Shown here: positions 26,086-32,323 of the stretch, one piece after another | Layout of the letters: the number at the start of each line of letters is the position of its first letter | Position numbering within the stretch: position 1 is the first letter of the stretch | Assembly: GCA_028695495.1 (NCBI GenBank) | Contig: JAQVIX010000011.1 | Span: 1-42,091 of the forward strand | Source of the DNA: Candidatus Cloacimonadota bacterium | GTDB taxonomy: Bacteria > Cloacimonadota > Cloacimonadia > Cloacimonadales > Cloacimonadaceae | Length of the DNA stretch: 42,091 bases | Reading direction: 5' to 3' | Position numbers and translations under genes: made by a program | Notes under the pieces: model-generated | The model's input: only the letters and a program-made list of their open reading frames with translations | The model's database searches: none | Told to the model about the DNA's origin: nothing

Positions 26086-26769
26086 CTATAAGACTTGCGG
26101 CATTATTCTTAAAAGATGCCCATGCTCTTTTAGCCAAGCCTTAAAACTCCGATAAGTGGGCAGATAGCGCTCCACCTCTTGCCAAAACTCCGGCGAATGG
26201 TTTGGGTGCCTTTGATGGCAAAGCTCGTGAATGATTACGTAATCTATTATGCCCCGAGGCGCCATCACCAAAGCGATATTTAGCGTCATATTCCCTTTGC
26301 TGCTATATGAACCCCAGCGGCTTTTCATCCAGCGGCAGCCAATCTTTACTTCATGAAAGCCGAATTCCCTCTGGATTTGCTTTGCCCTGCCTATCATGCC
26401 CGGAGCTTGTTTCTCGTAAAAGTCTTTGAGTACTGCCGGCACATTTCGTTCAAAGTATTTATCAATATAGAGTTTATTATCATATTTCCAGCAAAAGCCG
26501 GGCTTTTCTACGAAGGATATCTCCAAAGCCTCTCCAAATAATACTATTTGCGCGCCTTCTTTGTATTCTCGCCCCGCACTTCGTTCATTATGGCGCAGAA
26601 CCAGCCTATCCAAGACATCTTGCTTTTTTACCATCAAATCGTGCAGTTCTTGCGTAGTCATCGCCAGCGGCATCCTCACCTCCAGCCTGCCGTCTGCCAA
26701 GGTTTTGAACCTTACGCTTATTCTATCGCTGCGAATTATCAGGATTTTGTCATTATCAAGCATTATCAT
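26086..26769 (-). CDS. YgjP/WLM-type zinc metallopeptidase
   Basis: About 227 residues. The zinc motif HELCH (H181-E182-x2-H185) is followed by HPNHSPEFWQEVERYLP, the pattern of the YgjP-like (DUF45/SprT-fold) metallopeptidases. SRWGSYS at 150-156 corresponds to the family's RWGSC segment. There is no signal peptide. The physiological substrate is unknown. I set the start at ATG 26769 because it overlaps the arsC stop as ATGA; an ATG 15 nt earlier lies within arsC. Its stop is only 6 nt from that of the convergent cyclase gene. Confidence 0.85.
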   Translation of the reverse strand: MIMLDNDKILIIRSDRISVRFKTLADGRLEVRMPLAMTTQELHDLMVKKQDVLDRLVLRHNERSAGREYKEGAQIVLFGEALEISFVEKPGFCWKYDNKLYIDKYFERNVPAVLKDFYEKQAPGMIGRAKQIQREFGFHEVKIGCRWMKSRWGSYSSKGNMTLNIALVMAPRGIIDYVIIHELCHQRHPNHSPEFWQEVERYLPTYRSFKAWLKEHGHLLRIMPQVL

Positions 26770-27182
26770 AAGTTCCTCAGCCAATCTACTATCTCGATTT
26801 TCATCTTATCCCGCATATCTCTAAAGGTCTTCAACCCTTCTTCCTCGCTGCGGGCACGGTAATTGATGGGATCGGGGAAAGGGATATGCACGCGCTTTAT
26901 TGGGTGAAAAAAGTTTGGACAGCGGCGCGCAGCGCTATCACATACGGTGATAATCAAATCCAGATCTTCCCGATGCCAGTATTCGGCGATGGATTCGCTT
27001 TTCATTTGCGAGGTATCGATGCCCAGTTCTTCCAACACCTTGTGGGAATAGGGGTGTATGCTGCTGCTTTGCAAACCCGCGGAAAAGCCCTGCCATTTGC
27101 CCGCTAAATAATGATTTATCAAGCCTTCTGCTACAATGCTCCGGCAGGAATTTGCCGAGCAGATCACCAATACTTTCTTCAT
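26766..27182 (-). CDS. arsC: Thioredoxin-coupled arsenate reductase / LMW phosphatase
   Basis: 138 residues with the low-molecular-weight tyrosine-phosphatase fold. The P-loop is C8-S-A-N-S-C-R14 (CX5R). Cys81 and Cys88 (TVCDSAARRCP) fit the redox relay of thioredoxin-dependent ArsC, which corresponds to Cys10/82/89 in the staphylococcal enzyme. Asp104 (PFPDP) is the general acid. All catalytic positions are present, so arsenate reduction is the best call; a protein phosphatase role is the alternative. No arsB/acr3 or arsR is next to it. AAAGGAAG precedes the ATG, and it heads a two-gene unit with the metallopeptidase. Confidence 0.85.
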   Translation of the reverse strand: MKKVLVICSANSCRSIVAEGLINHYLAGKWQGFSAGLQSSSIHPYSHKVLEELGIDTSQMKSESIAEYWHREDLDLIITVCDSAARRCPNFFHPIKRVHIPFPDPINYRARSEEEGLKTFRDMRDKMKIEIVDWLRNL

Positions 27183-27210
27183 TGCTCTTCCTTTGTTTTA
27201 TGATGATTCC

Positions 27211-27239
27211 AATTCATTTATTTGCCGCCTGTATGTCAA
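27211..27239 (-). promoter_or_regulatory. Possible promoter of arsC
   Basis: On the minus strand TTGACA (27239-27234), 17-nt spacer, TGAATT (27216-27211), about 30 nt before the arsC ATG. The -35 is perfect and the -10 poor. Confidence 0.4.
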
Positions 27240-27266
27240 GAAGATTTGGCGGATGCCCGTTTAATA

Positions 27267-27327
27267 CCCTCGCAATGCCCTCACCTCTACCGGCAAATTC
27301 TGGGTAGAGGTGAGGGCATTGCGAGGG
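27267..27327. repeat. 25-bp perfect hairpin element
   Basis: Left arm 27267-27291 and right arm 27303-27327 are exact reverse complements over 25 bp with an 11-nt loop. The arm begins CCCTCGCAATGCCCTCACC. An imperfect relative with the same arm sequence lies at 39919-39981. There is no gene upstream for it to terminate and no T-tract, so it is better seen as a palindromic repeat than a terminator. Confidence 0.85.
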
Positions 27328-27352
27328 CGGCAATAGAGGAAGAGCCTATGCA

Positions 27353-27525
27353 CCGTGGAGTCCATGGCGGCAAAATATGTGTGCTATTATCGGGATTTAC
27401 GACCGCCATGGACTTCACGAACCTGGATATGATCCTATGTTTCCGCCACTTGAAGTCAATGTCGCTTGTGAAAGGCGTTGATAGGGTAAAAGGCGGATAA
27501 GCGCCATTAACTCCAAGGGCTTGCA
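27353..27525 (-). repeat. Dispersed repeat family K, copy 1 (long form)
   Basis: The reverse complement contains CTTGGAGTTAATGGCGCTTA ... GACTTCAAGTGGCGG and, further on, AAATATGTG ... flanked by CCGTGGAGT/CATGGCGGC. Both blocks recur in opposite orientation at 40018-40151. The copy here carries about 44 extra bases (27399-27442) between the two blocks. Shorter relatives of the first block lie at 29842-29928 and 30678-30768. Nothing suggests a transposase, so it resembles a MITE-like or REP-like family. Confidence 0.75.
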
Positions 27526-27639
27526 CTGAAATTGGTTGTTCTGAAAGTCCAAAACAAGCATTCCGAGCGGAGTTCCGTTAGGAACGCTATTTCAGATAGA
27601 ATTCCGGCAGCCTATCCACACAATTCTATAAAACCCTAT

Positions 27640-27700
27640 CCCCACCTCCTTTCGGTGCCCAAAATCCTTGGGGATTATGGGCACCGAAAGGAGGGTGGGG
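27640..27700. repeat. 21-bp imperfect hairpin
   Basis: Arms 27640-27660 and 27679-27700 pair over 21 bp with a single bulged G (core TTTCGGTGCCC/GGGCACCGAAA). The loop itself contains AATCC/GGATT. The right arm and following bases to 27728 resemble 31966-32012. Confidence 0.8.
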
Positions 27701-27728
27701 AATAAAAAACATTCATCAAAACGCAACC
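27681..27728 (+). repeat. Short repeat shared with 31966-32012
   Basis: The segment CACCGAAAGGAGG ... ATTCATCAAAA is matched at 31966-32012 by CACCAAAGGGAGG ... ATTCATCAAAA with a few substitutions. Both lie in intergenic DNA near the Sel1 genes. Confidence 0.55.
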
Positions 27729-27840
27729 ATTACCCAGGGTTTATCTTGCCCAAAACGAGCAAGCTCATTTTGGGACAAGAACACCCTAGGCTATCTAAAC
27801 TGCCGAGGCTGTCCAGTAATACGAAAAACCACACGACAAC

Positions 27841-27946
27841 AAGAAATGTCCACACCTGAAATGTAGGGGTTCAAGGCATTGAACCCGCCGAAAATTATTC
27901 GCAACAGCTAATCATTACGGACTCAGTATCAATTTCTTACGGTGTG
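27841..27946 (+). repeat. 106-bp direct repeat, copy 1
   Basis: Almost identical to 28133-28238 (offset 292 bp; I see about five differences). It contains GTAGGGGTTCAAGGCATTGA. With the CCCCTAC at 27990-27996 it forms a 134-bp unit bounded by inverted GTAGGGG/CCCCTAC. Downstream blocks at 28011-28057 and 28269-28314 are also similar, so a unit of roughly 250-290 bp was duplicated. Confidence 0.85.
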
Positions 27947-28132
27947 TGCTGCGCACACGCTTTATTAAAAGCGGGCGCAAAGCATTACGCCCCTACATTC
28001 TCGTTTCGTTGGATACCGTGCTTGGTTTTGGCATTTCAGGACAGCCTCTCCGCTCGGAGTGTATGTTTTGGCATTTCTTGAGGGTATCAAATTCCGAGCT
28101 TATCTAATATACAGTAAAATGAATAGCACTAC

Positions 28133-28238
28133 AAGGAATGTCCACACTTGAAATGTAGGGGTTCAAGGCATTGAACCCGCCGAAAATTATTCGCAACAGC
28201 TAATCATTACGGACTCAGTATCAATTTATTACGGTGTG
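28133..28238 (+). repeat. 106-bp direct repeat, copy 2
   Basis: Second copy of the repeat at 27841-27946. The unit here is shorter, bounded by GTAGGGG (28155-28161) and CCCTAC (28248-28253), having lost the segment between TACGGTGTG and the right border. Confidence 0.85.
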
Positions 28239-28641
28239 CCCTTTGCGCCCTACACTCCCAATGTGACAGATATCGTGCTTGATTCTGGCATTTCGGGACA
28301 ACCTCTCCGCTCGGCAGTCAAGCATTATATTCTCTGTTCAAGCTTCCATCTTTTATGATCTTAAAAATCTGTAAAAGCTTTGTGAAGATTTTGAGAGCAG
28401 ACACACGGGGCTGCCCCTACATTTCAGGGGTGGATATTTCTTGTTGTTGTGTTGTTTACGCATTTCGGGACAGCTTCAAGATTGCCAGGCATGTTGCAAG
28501 CATTTCAGGGCATCCTCAAATGAATGATGGCGGCAGTGCAAACGCAGGTTTTGAACCACCGAAAAAGACAAGCAATACTGCCAATTTACGCTAATTATGA
28601 AAAAACCTCAATCTGAACACTAACAGAATATCCTATCCACG

Positions 28642-28682
28642 TGCGTCAGCGCCTAACACCTAAAACCTAATACCTAACACCT
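28642..28682. repeat. Degenerate CCTAACACCT array
   Basis: Tandem near-copies of CCTAACACCT/CCTAATACCT after a GCGTCAGCG motif. The same unit (as AGGTGTTAGG or its complement) recurs at 29723-29764, 33980-34011, 34117-34150, 34735-34761 and 40230-40262, always in intergenic DNA and usually next to a GCGCTGACGC-like sequence. Confidence 0.6.
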
Positions 28683-28737
28683 GCGGAGCAAAGCGAAGCC
28701 TGCCACCTGCCACCTTAAAAATAGGCTAAGGCGTTTC

Positions 28738-29640
28738 CTAATCAAACAAGTAATTATAATCCTTAATAAAGGTCTCCCGCAGCTCGGGATTATTTTCGTC
28801 AAGCCATCTCAATACTCTGCTTTTTATCTTGATGAGATTGAGTGATGATATACCAGCCAAGCCGTCTTTTATCGCGTTATGAGCTGCATCATTTCCATAT
28901 AAAGCAGAAAGCAACATCCAAAAAAATGCTTCATTCAGGTCTTGCTCCATATCGTTTCCTAATATGTATTTAGCTCCGAGGTGAAACATGGCATATTCGT
29001 TTCCCTGTTCAGCTGCCAATTGAAGCAGCAGCATGGCTTCTTTGGGGTCTTTTTTTACCACTTTGCCCTTATCATAACAAAATGCAAGCTCAAGTTGGGC
29101 GTCCGGATCACCTTTGTCCGCCGCTTTCTTGTACCATTGAAAGGCTTCGGCGGGGTCTTTCTTTACTCCGATTCCGCCTGAATATAAAAAACCTAAATAG
29201 AATTCGGCTTCGGTATTTCCTTGATCTGCCGCCTTTTTCATCCAAAAGAAAGCGTTCCTTTCAGATTCTTTACTTGCTTCGCTAATATTTAAATACAATT
29301 CTCCCAGCACCTTTTGAGCGGAGGCATCACCACGCCTTGCACTTTTTTGAAGTAGTTCAAGGGCTTTATCTTCATCTGGTTCTACATGGATTCCAAAGGT
29401 ATATAGTATTCCCAATAATAATTCTGCTGCGGCATATTCATTTTCGGCAGCAAAATTCAATAAGCGTAATGCTTCCTCTGGTTCATGAACCAGGTAATGC
29501 GTAGCGAGCACATAAGATGCTTCCGGGTCTCCAGCATCCGCGCGGGCTTTTAGAGCTTCAATGTTTTCTGGCTCACTTAGCTTTTCAAGTTCGTTCTTCA
29601 AGTCCTTATTATTTTTATTACTTAAGAAGTTTCTATGCAT
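28738..29640 (-). CDS. Sel1-repeat protein, paralogue A
   Basis: 300 residues from ATG 29640, chosen because GGAGT lies 7 nt upstream; a TTG 33 nt earlier has no such signal. The body is made of roughly seven ~36-residue Sel1/TPR-like helical repeats with the motif A(E)xGxxxAxxxLGxxYxxGxGV (for example AEFYLGFLYSGGIGVKKDP). There is no signal peptide, so it is cytoplasmic. Sel1 proteins are adaptor scaffolds for protein complexes. It is a paralogue of the gene at 30999-31871: both end in a similar WxxENNPxL ... LFD tail and share upstream bases (GAAAATTGCTT). The binding partner is unknown. Confidence 0.85.
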   Translation of the reverse strand: MHRNFLSNKNNKDLKNELEKLSEPENIEALKARADAGDPEASYVLATHYLVHEPEEALRLLNFAAENEYAAAELLLGILYTFGIHVEPDEDKALELLQKSARRGDASAQKVLGELYLNISEASKESERNAFFWMKKAADQGNTEAEFYLGFLYSGGIGVKKDPAEAFQWYKKAADKGDPDAQLELAFCYDKGKVVKKDPKEAMLLLQLAAEQGNEYAMFHLGAKYILGNDMEQDLNEAFFWMLLSALYGNDAAHNAIKDGLAGISSLNLIKIKSRVLRWLDENNPELRETFIKDYNYLFD

Positions 29641-29841
29641 GTTTTTACTCCATAATTTATAGTATATTGCCAAGATAGGGAAGCGGCTGAGGCTGTCAAT
29701 GAAAATTGCTTCGCTTCGCTCAGCAGGTATTAGGCGATAGGTGTTAGGTGATAGGGCGCTGGCGCAAGGAGTGAAGTTGCCTTATTGTTTGGTTGCTTGG
29801 TTGCTAAGTGCAAAGGGCTTAGAGTAGAGAGCCTTGCATCC

Positions 29842-29928
29842 AGCCTCTTGGACTTCGGTGCGCTTATCCGCCTATCAGTTCGGGCAACGCCTTTGTTTAG
29901 TGCGCCGGAGTTCAAGGGGCTTTCCCAA
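29842..29928 (+). repeat. Dispersed repeat family K, copy 2
   Basis: AGCCTCTTGGACTTCGGTGC, then GCTTATCCGCC, CAACGCCTTT and GTTCAAGG, followed by CTTTCCCAA. The blocks are in the same order and spacing as at 30678-30768 and in the related copies near 27.4 and 40.0 kb. Confidence 0.7.
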
Positions 29929-29938
29929 ATTATATGAT

Positions 29939-29988
29939 AATGCGTCAGCATCTAAAAAACCATTGCGGGCAGAGCTAAGCAATACCGC
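29939..29988 (-). repeat. Dispersed GGTATTGCTCGC repeat, copy 1
   Basis: The reverse complement reads GGTATTGCTTAGCTCTGCCC, then GCAATGG, TTTAGATGCTG and GCATT. It matches the plus-strand copies at 30611-30660 and 39449-39497 in the same block order. Confidence 0.6.
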
Positions 29989-30045
29989 TAAAACCTGAGA
30001 CCTATCTTCCTGACACCTGCGAAGCGCAGCAAAGCGCTTTTGTGC

Positions 30046-30074
30046 TTGACAAATATTTCCACTTTTATTTGTAT
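30046..30074 (+). promoter_or_regulatory. Promoter of the small lipoprotein gene
   Basis: TTGACA (30046-30051), 17-nt spacer, TTGTAT (30069-30074). The predicted leader is about 110 nt. The hexamer pair and spacing are identical to the proposed secG promoter. Confidence 0.5.
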
Positions 30075-30191
30075 CTTGTTCTAAGTTAACTACATCATAG
30101 TCTTTGGCTTACATAGTGTGTAGCAGCTGGCTCCCTGTGCAAAATAGTCCGGCTGTCTTTCAAGAATAAAATAAATAAACGAGGTGATACC

Positions 30192-30503
30192 ATGAAACGC
30201 AATATCTTGATTCTCTTATTGTTATTAGTTGCTTTAAGCGCCTGCCGCCCCAGCAACAAAGTGATCAAAGACGCGATCAGCGATAGCATTATTAAGAGCA
30301 TTCCCACCACCTGGTCTGGCAGTTTATTGGGTGGCAAAGCTTTGAATATATACAGCCTGGAAATAGTAAAAGTAGGTAAATATAACAAACATGGCGAATA
30401 TTACCCGGTAAAAGTGCATTGCCACGGCACCGCCGAAGCAGACCTGCTCTTCGATAAAAAGATCAACGAATTCGATAAAGATGGCGAATTTCATGTATTC
30501 TAG
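30192..30503 (+). CDS. Small lipoprotein of unknown function
   Basis: 103 residues. The signal peptide MKRNILILLLLLVALSAC ends in lipobox LSAC (Cys18), so the mature lipoprotein has about 86 residues; Arg at +2 does not indicate inner-membrane retention. The mature part is short, lysine-rich and has VKVHCHGTAEADLLFDKK, resembling small lipoproteins that bind or inhibit other proteins, but no family is recognised. A good ribosome-binding site (GAGGTG) lies 6 nt before the ATG. It stands alone between repeat-rich gaps and the two Sel1 genes, which are on the opposite strand. Confidence 0.8.
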   Translation: MKRNILILLLLLVALSACRPSNKVIKDAISDSIIKSIPTTWSGSLLGGKALNIYSLEIVKVGKYNKHGEYYPVKVHCHGTAEADLLFDKKINEFDKDGEFHVF

Positions 30504-30562
30504 GATGAATACGGTGAATGGAAGGCGAGATATTCCGGGGGATTGTAGGGCTGCGCAAGCGA

Positions 30563-30610
30563 AGCAATGAATGATGAATGATGAATGGTGAATGATGAAT
30601 TATGAATGAT
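30563..30610 (+). repeat. GAATGATG-type tandem repeat
   Basis: About six imperfect copies of a 7-8-bp unit (GAATGAT/GAATGGT/GAATTAT). A similar tract lies at 39408-39448, and both sit directly 5' of a GGTATTGCTCGC repeat and 3' of a GCGCAAGCGAAGCAATG-like sequence. Confidence 0.75.
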
Positions 30611-30660
30611 GGCGGTATTGCTCGCGAGCTTCGCAATGGTTTATTAGATGCTGGCGCATG
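30611..30660 (+). repeat. Dispersed GGTATTGCTCGC repeat, copy 2
   Basis: GGCGGTATTGCTCGCGAGCT, then CGCAATGG, TTAGATGCTGGCGCATG. It matches 39449-39497 and, inverted, 29939-29988. Confidence 0.7.
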
Positions 30661-30677
30661 GTGTGTGGGATTGGGGA

Positions 30678-30768
30678 AAGCCTCTTGGAGTTTTTGCCGC
30701 TTATCCGCCTTTTAGTGCTGCCAACGCCTTTCCTTAGCGGCAAAGACTTCAAGTAGCCCTTTCCCAAG
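30678..30768 (+). repeat. Dispersed repeat family K, copy 3
   Basis: AAGCCTCTTGGAGTTTTTGC, then GCTTATCCGCCTTTTAG, CCAACGCCTTT, GACTTCAAGTAG and CCCTTTCCCAAG. Closest to copy 2 (29842-29928). It shares CTTGGAGTT and GACTTCAAGT with the long copies near 27.4 and 40.0 kb. Confidence 0.7.
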
Positions 30769-30998
30769 TTCGCGGAGCCTGTCCTCCGCTCTAAGCTCTT
30801 TATTTTGTCCATAGATTAACACTAATTATCACAAATTACAACTAATTAGCTTTGCCCTATGCTCTTAGCTCTCTGCCCGCCTTTACTGGAAACTCACAAC
30901 TGATAACTTCAAACCGAGCGTAAGCTATAATTTAATTGCACTTGCGCAGCCAGCATTGTTCATTATTCATTTACGAGCTTACGAGTTCGCGCTCCTCC

Positions 30999-31871
30999 TC
31001 AATCAAACAAATCTTCAAACTCCTCATCAAAAAGGTCTTGCAGATCAGGATTGTTTTCTTTTATCCATTTTTGCACTCTTTTCTTTACCCTTTTCAGTTC
31101 TTGTTGCCCTAAATCATCTATTTCAAAACTGAGAAGCTCATCCGCCTTTTGATTTTCATGCAAAGCAGCCAGAATTATCCAAAAGATTCCTTCTTCGGAG
31201 TCTTGTTTTACACCATCACCCGTATAGTATTTGCCGCCTAAATATAGCATTGCCTCTTCATTTCCACCTTCTACGGCGGACTTTATTAGGCTAAGAGCTT
31301 TTTCCTTGTCCTTTTTTACTTTGATTCCTTCATCATAATACATAGCAAGTTCAAATTGGGCATCTGGATTTCCCTGGGCAGCGGCTTGTTCATACAATTC
31401 GATTGCCTTTGCCTGGTCCTTTTTTACCCCTCTGCCGGCGGCATAGCTTACCCCCAAACAGTATTGCGCTTCAGCATCTCCCTGAGCCGCTGCTGCGTTA
31501 AACAACTTGAAAGCTTTTTTGAAATCGGTAGTGGGCAAATCATCATAAGCATACATCATTCCCATAATTACCTGAGCTTTGGCAAATCCGCGTTCGGCGC
31601 TTTTTTGCAGCAGTTCGACGGATTTCATCGGATTTGGCTTGACTATGTCTCCATCCTCATATAAGGAGCTCATTACATATAATGCTGCCGGATGATCTTG
31701 CTTTACAGCCATTTCCAGCCAGCGCAGTGCTTCTTTGGGATTGGGTTTTGTGCCAATGCCCTTTAGAAAAGCATAGCCTTGCTTGAATTGGGCATCTGCA
31801 TCGCCTGCTTCTGCTTTTGGGACAAGTTCTTGCATTTCTTCTTTGCTGATTTCTAATTCTAAGTCTATCAT
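30999..31871 (-). CDS. Sel1-repeat protein, paralogue B
   Basis: 290 residues, cytoplasmic, made of seven ~36-residue Sel1-like repeats (for example AEAQYCLGVSYAAGRGVKKDQAKA, given here in shortened form: LGVSYAAGRGVKKD). It is an evident paralogue of 28738-29640: both have a short acidic N-terminus, the same repeat number and a highly acidic C-terminus ending in LFD. AGGAGT lies 7 nt before ATG 31871. Sel1 proteins usually scaffold complexes or act in stress and host-interaction pathways; no partner is evident here. Confidence 0.85.
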   Translation of the reverse strand: MIDLELEISKEEMQELVPKAEAGDADAQFKQGYAFLKGIGTKPNPKEALRWLEMAVKQDHPAALYVMSSLYEDGDIVKPNPMKSVELLQKSAERGFAKAQVIMGMMYAYDDLPTTDFKKAFKLFNAAAAQGDAEAQYCLGVSYAAGRGVKKDQAKAIELYEQAAAQGNPDAQFELAMYYDEGIKVKKDKEKALSLIKSAVEGGNEEAMLYLGGKYYTGDGVKQDSEEGIFWIILAALHENQKADELLSFEIDDLGQQELKRVKKRVQKWIKENNPDLQDLFDEEFEDLFD

Positions 31872-31965
31872 TATGGGTACTCCTATCTTGTTTTGATTGC
31901 CACATTTGGTGAGGGCGCTGAAGCGTCAACTGAAAATTGCTTTGTGGGGTGTTTGAACGCAGTGT

Positions 31966-32012
31966 GCACCAAAGGGAGGAGGTGGCGGATAAAAGATATT
32001 CATCAAAATACA
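31966..32012 (+). repeat. Short repeat shared with 27681-27728
   Basis: CACCAAAGGGAGG ... GGATAAAAGATATTCATC with a few substitutions relative to the copy at 27681-27728. Confidence 0.55.
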
Positions 32013-32212
32013 TCCCTCCCCCAAAAAATAATTCTGGTTTTGTCCACTGCTTGTCCACTAATAGCGTATTGGAGGCTGGGTGCAATGTGGCGGTCTTTTA
32101 TACTCATCAAGAATGATATGCTATTACAAGATTGCAACGTCTTCGCACCATATTCATCGTGTGCGTCAGCTTAATTTTACACTCTACATTTAATGGCTGT
32201 GCCTGATTTTCC

Positions 32213-32240
32213 TTGACCTTATTTCAGGCTATAAAATAAT
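32213..32240 (+). promoter_or_regulatory. Promoter of the RocB-like gene
   Basis: TTGACC (32213-32218), 16-nt spacer, AATAAT (32235-32240), about 84 nt before the ATG. The -10 region continues GCCTC, as at the promoter of the receiver operon. Confidence 0.45.
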
Positions 32241-32323
32241 GCCTCATAATGAGTAAAGTGCGCAAAATGCGTTATTTACCCGATAACTGATAATAATAAA
32301 TAAGATATAAAAGGAGTAGCTAA

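Larger units (their letters stand above)
27183..28737. other. 1.5-kb repeat-rich intergenic region
   Basis: No supported gene. The region is built of dispersed repeats: a 25-bp perfect hairpin (27267-27327), a 173-bp element recurring inverted near 40 kb, a 21-bp hairpin (27640-27700), and two copies of a 106-bp direct repeat. It also contains a low-complexity AGGTGTTAGG-type patch at 28642-28682. Short reading frames here follow the repeats and have no ribosome-binding sites. Confidence 0.7.
29641..30191. other. Intergenic region with repeats before the lipoprotein gene
   Basis: 550 bp without a supported gene. It contains an AGGTGTTAGG-type patch (29723-29764), copy 2 of repeat family K (29842-29928), an inverted copy of the GGTATTGCTCGC repeat (29939-29988), and the promoter of the lipoprotein gene (30046-30074). 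Confidence 0.65.
30504..30998. other. Repeat-rich intergenic region
   Basis: 495 bp with no supported gene. It contains an (AATGATG)n-like tract (30563-30610), a GGTATTGCTCGC repeat (30611-30660) and a family K copy (30678-30768) in that order. The first two occur together, in the same order, at 39408-39497. Confidence 0.65.
31872..32323. other. Intergenic region before the RocB-like gene
   Basis: 450 bp without a supported gene. The first 45 bases resemble the upstream region of the other Sel1 gene (GAAAATTGCTT). 31966-32012 repeats 27681-27728. A promoter for the downstream peptidase lies at 32213-32240. Confidence 0.6.

Noticed and set aside
26086-27182. Arsenic-resistance operon
   Set aside because: Only arsC is present. 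The partner gene is a YgjP-like peptidase, with no arsenite pump or ArsR nearby.
27287-27526. Minus-strand frame starting MQALGVNGAYP, also seen near 40018
   Set aside because: The shared peptide reflects repeat family K. Other copies of the family do not keep the frame, so it is not a gene.
27841-28314. CRISPR array
   Set aside because: The repeats are 106 bp and only two in number, with no uniform short spacers and no cas genes nearby.
27668-28594. Plus-strand small frames within the 27.6-28.6 kb gap
   Set aside because: They lie in the duplicated repeats, lack ribosome-binding sites and do not resemble proteins.
31657-32085. Minus-strand 142-residue frame overlapping the second Sel1 gene
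   Set aside because: It is a shadow of the Sel1 gene in another frame, and its N-terminal part comes from the repeat at 31966-32012.
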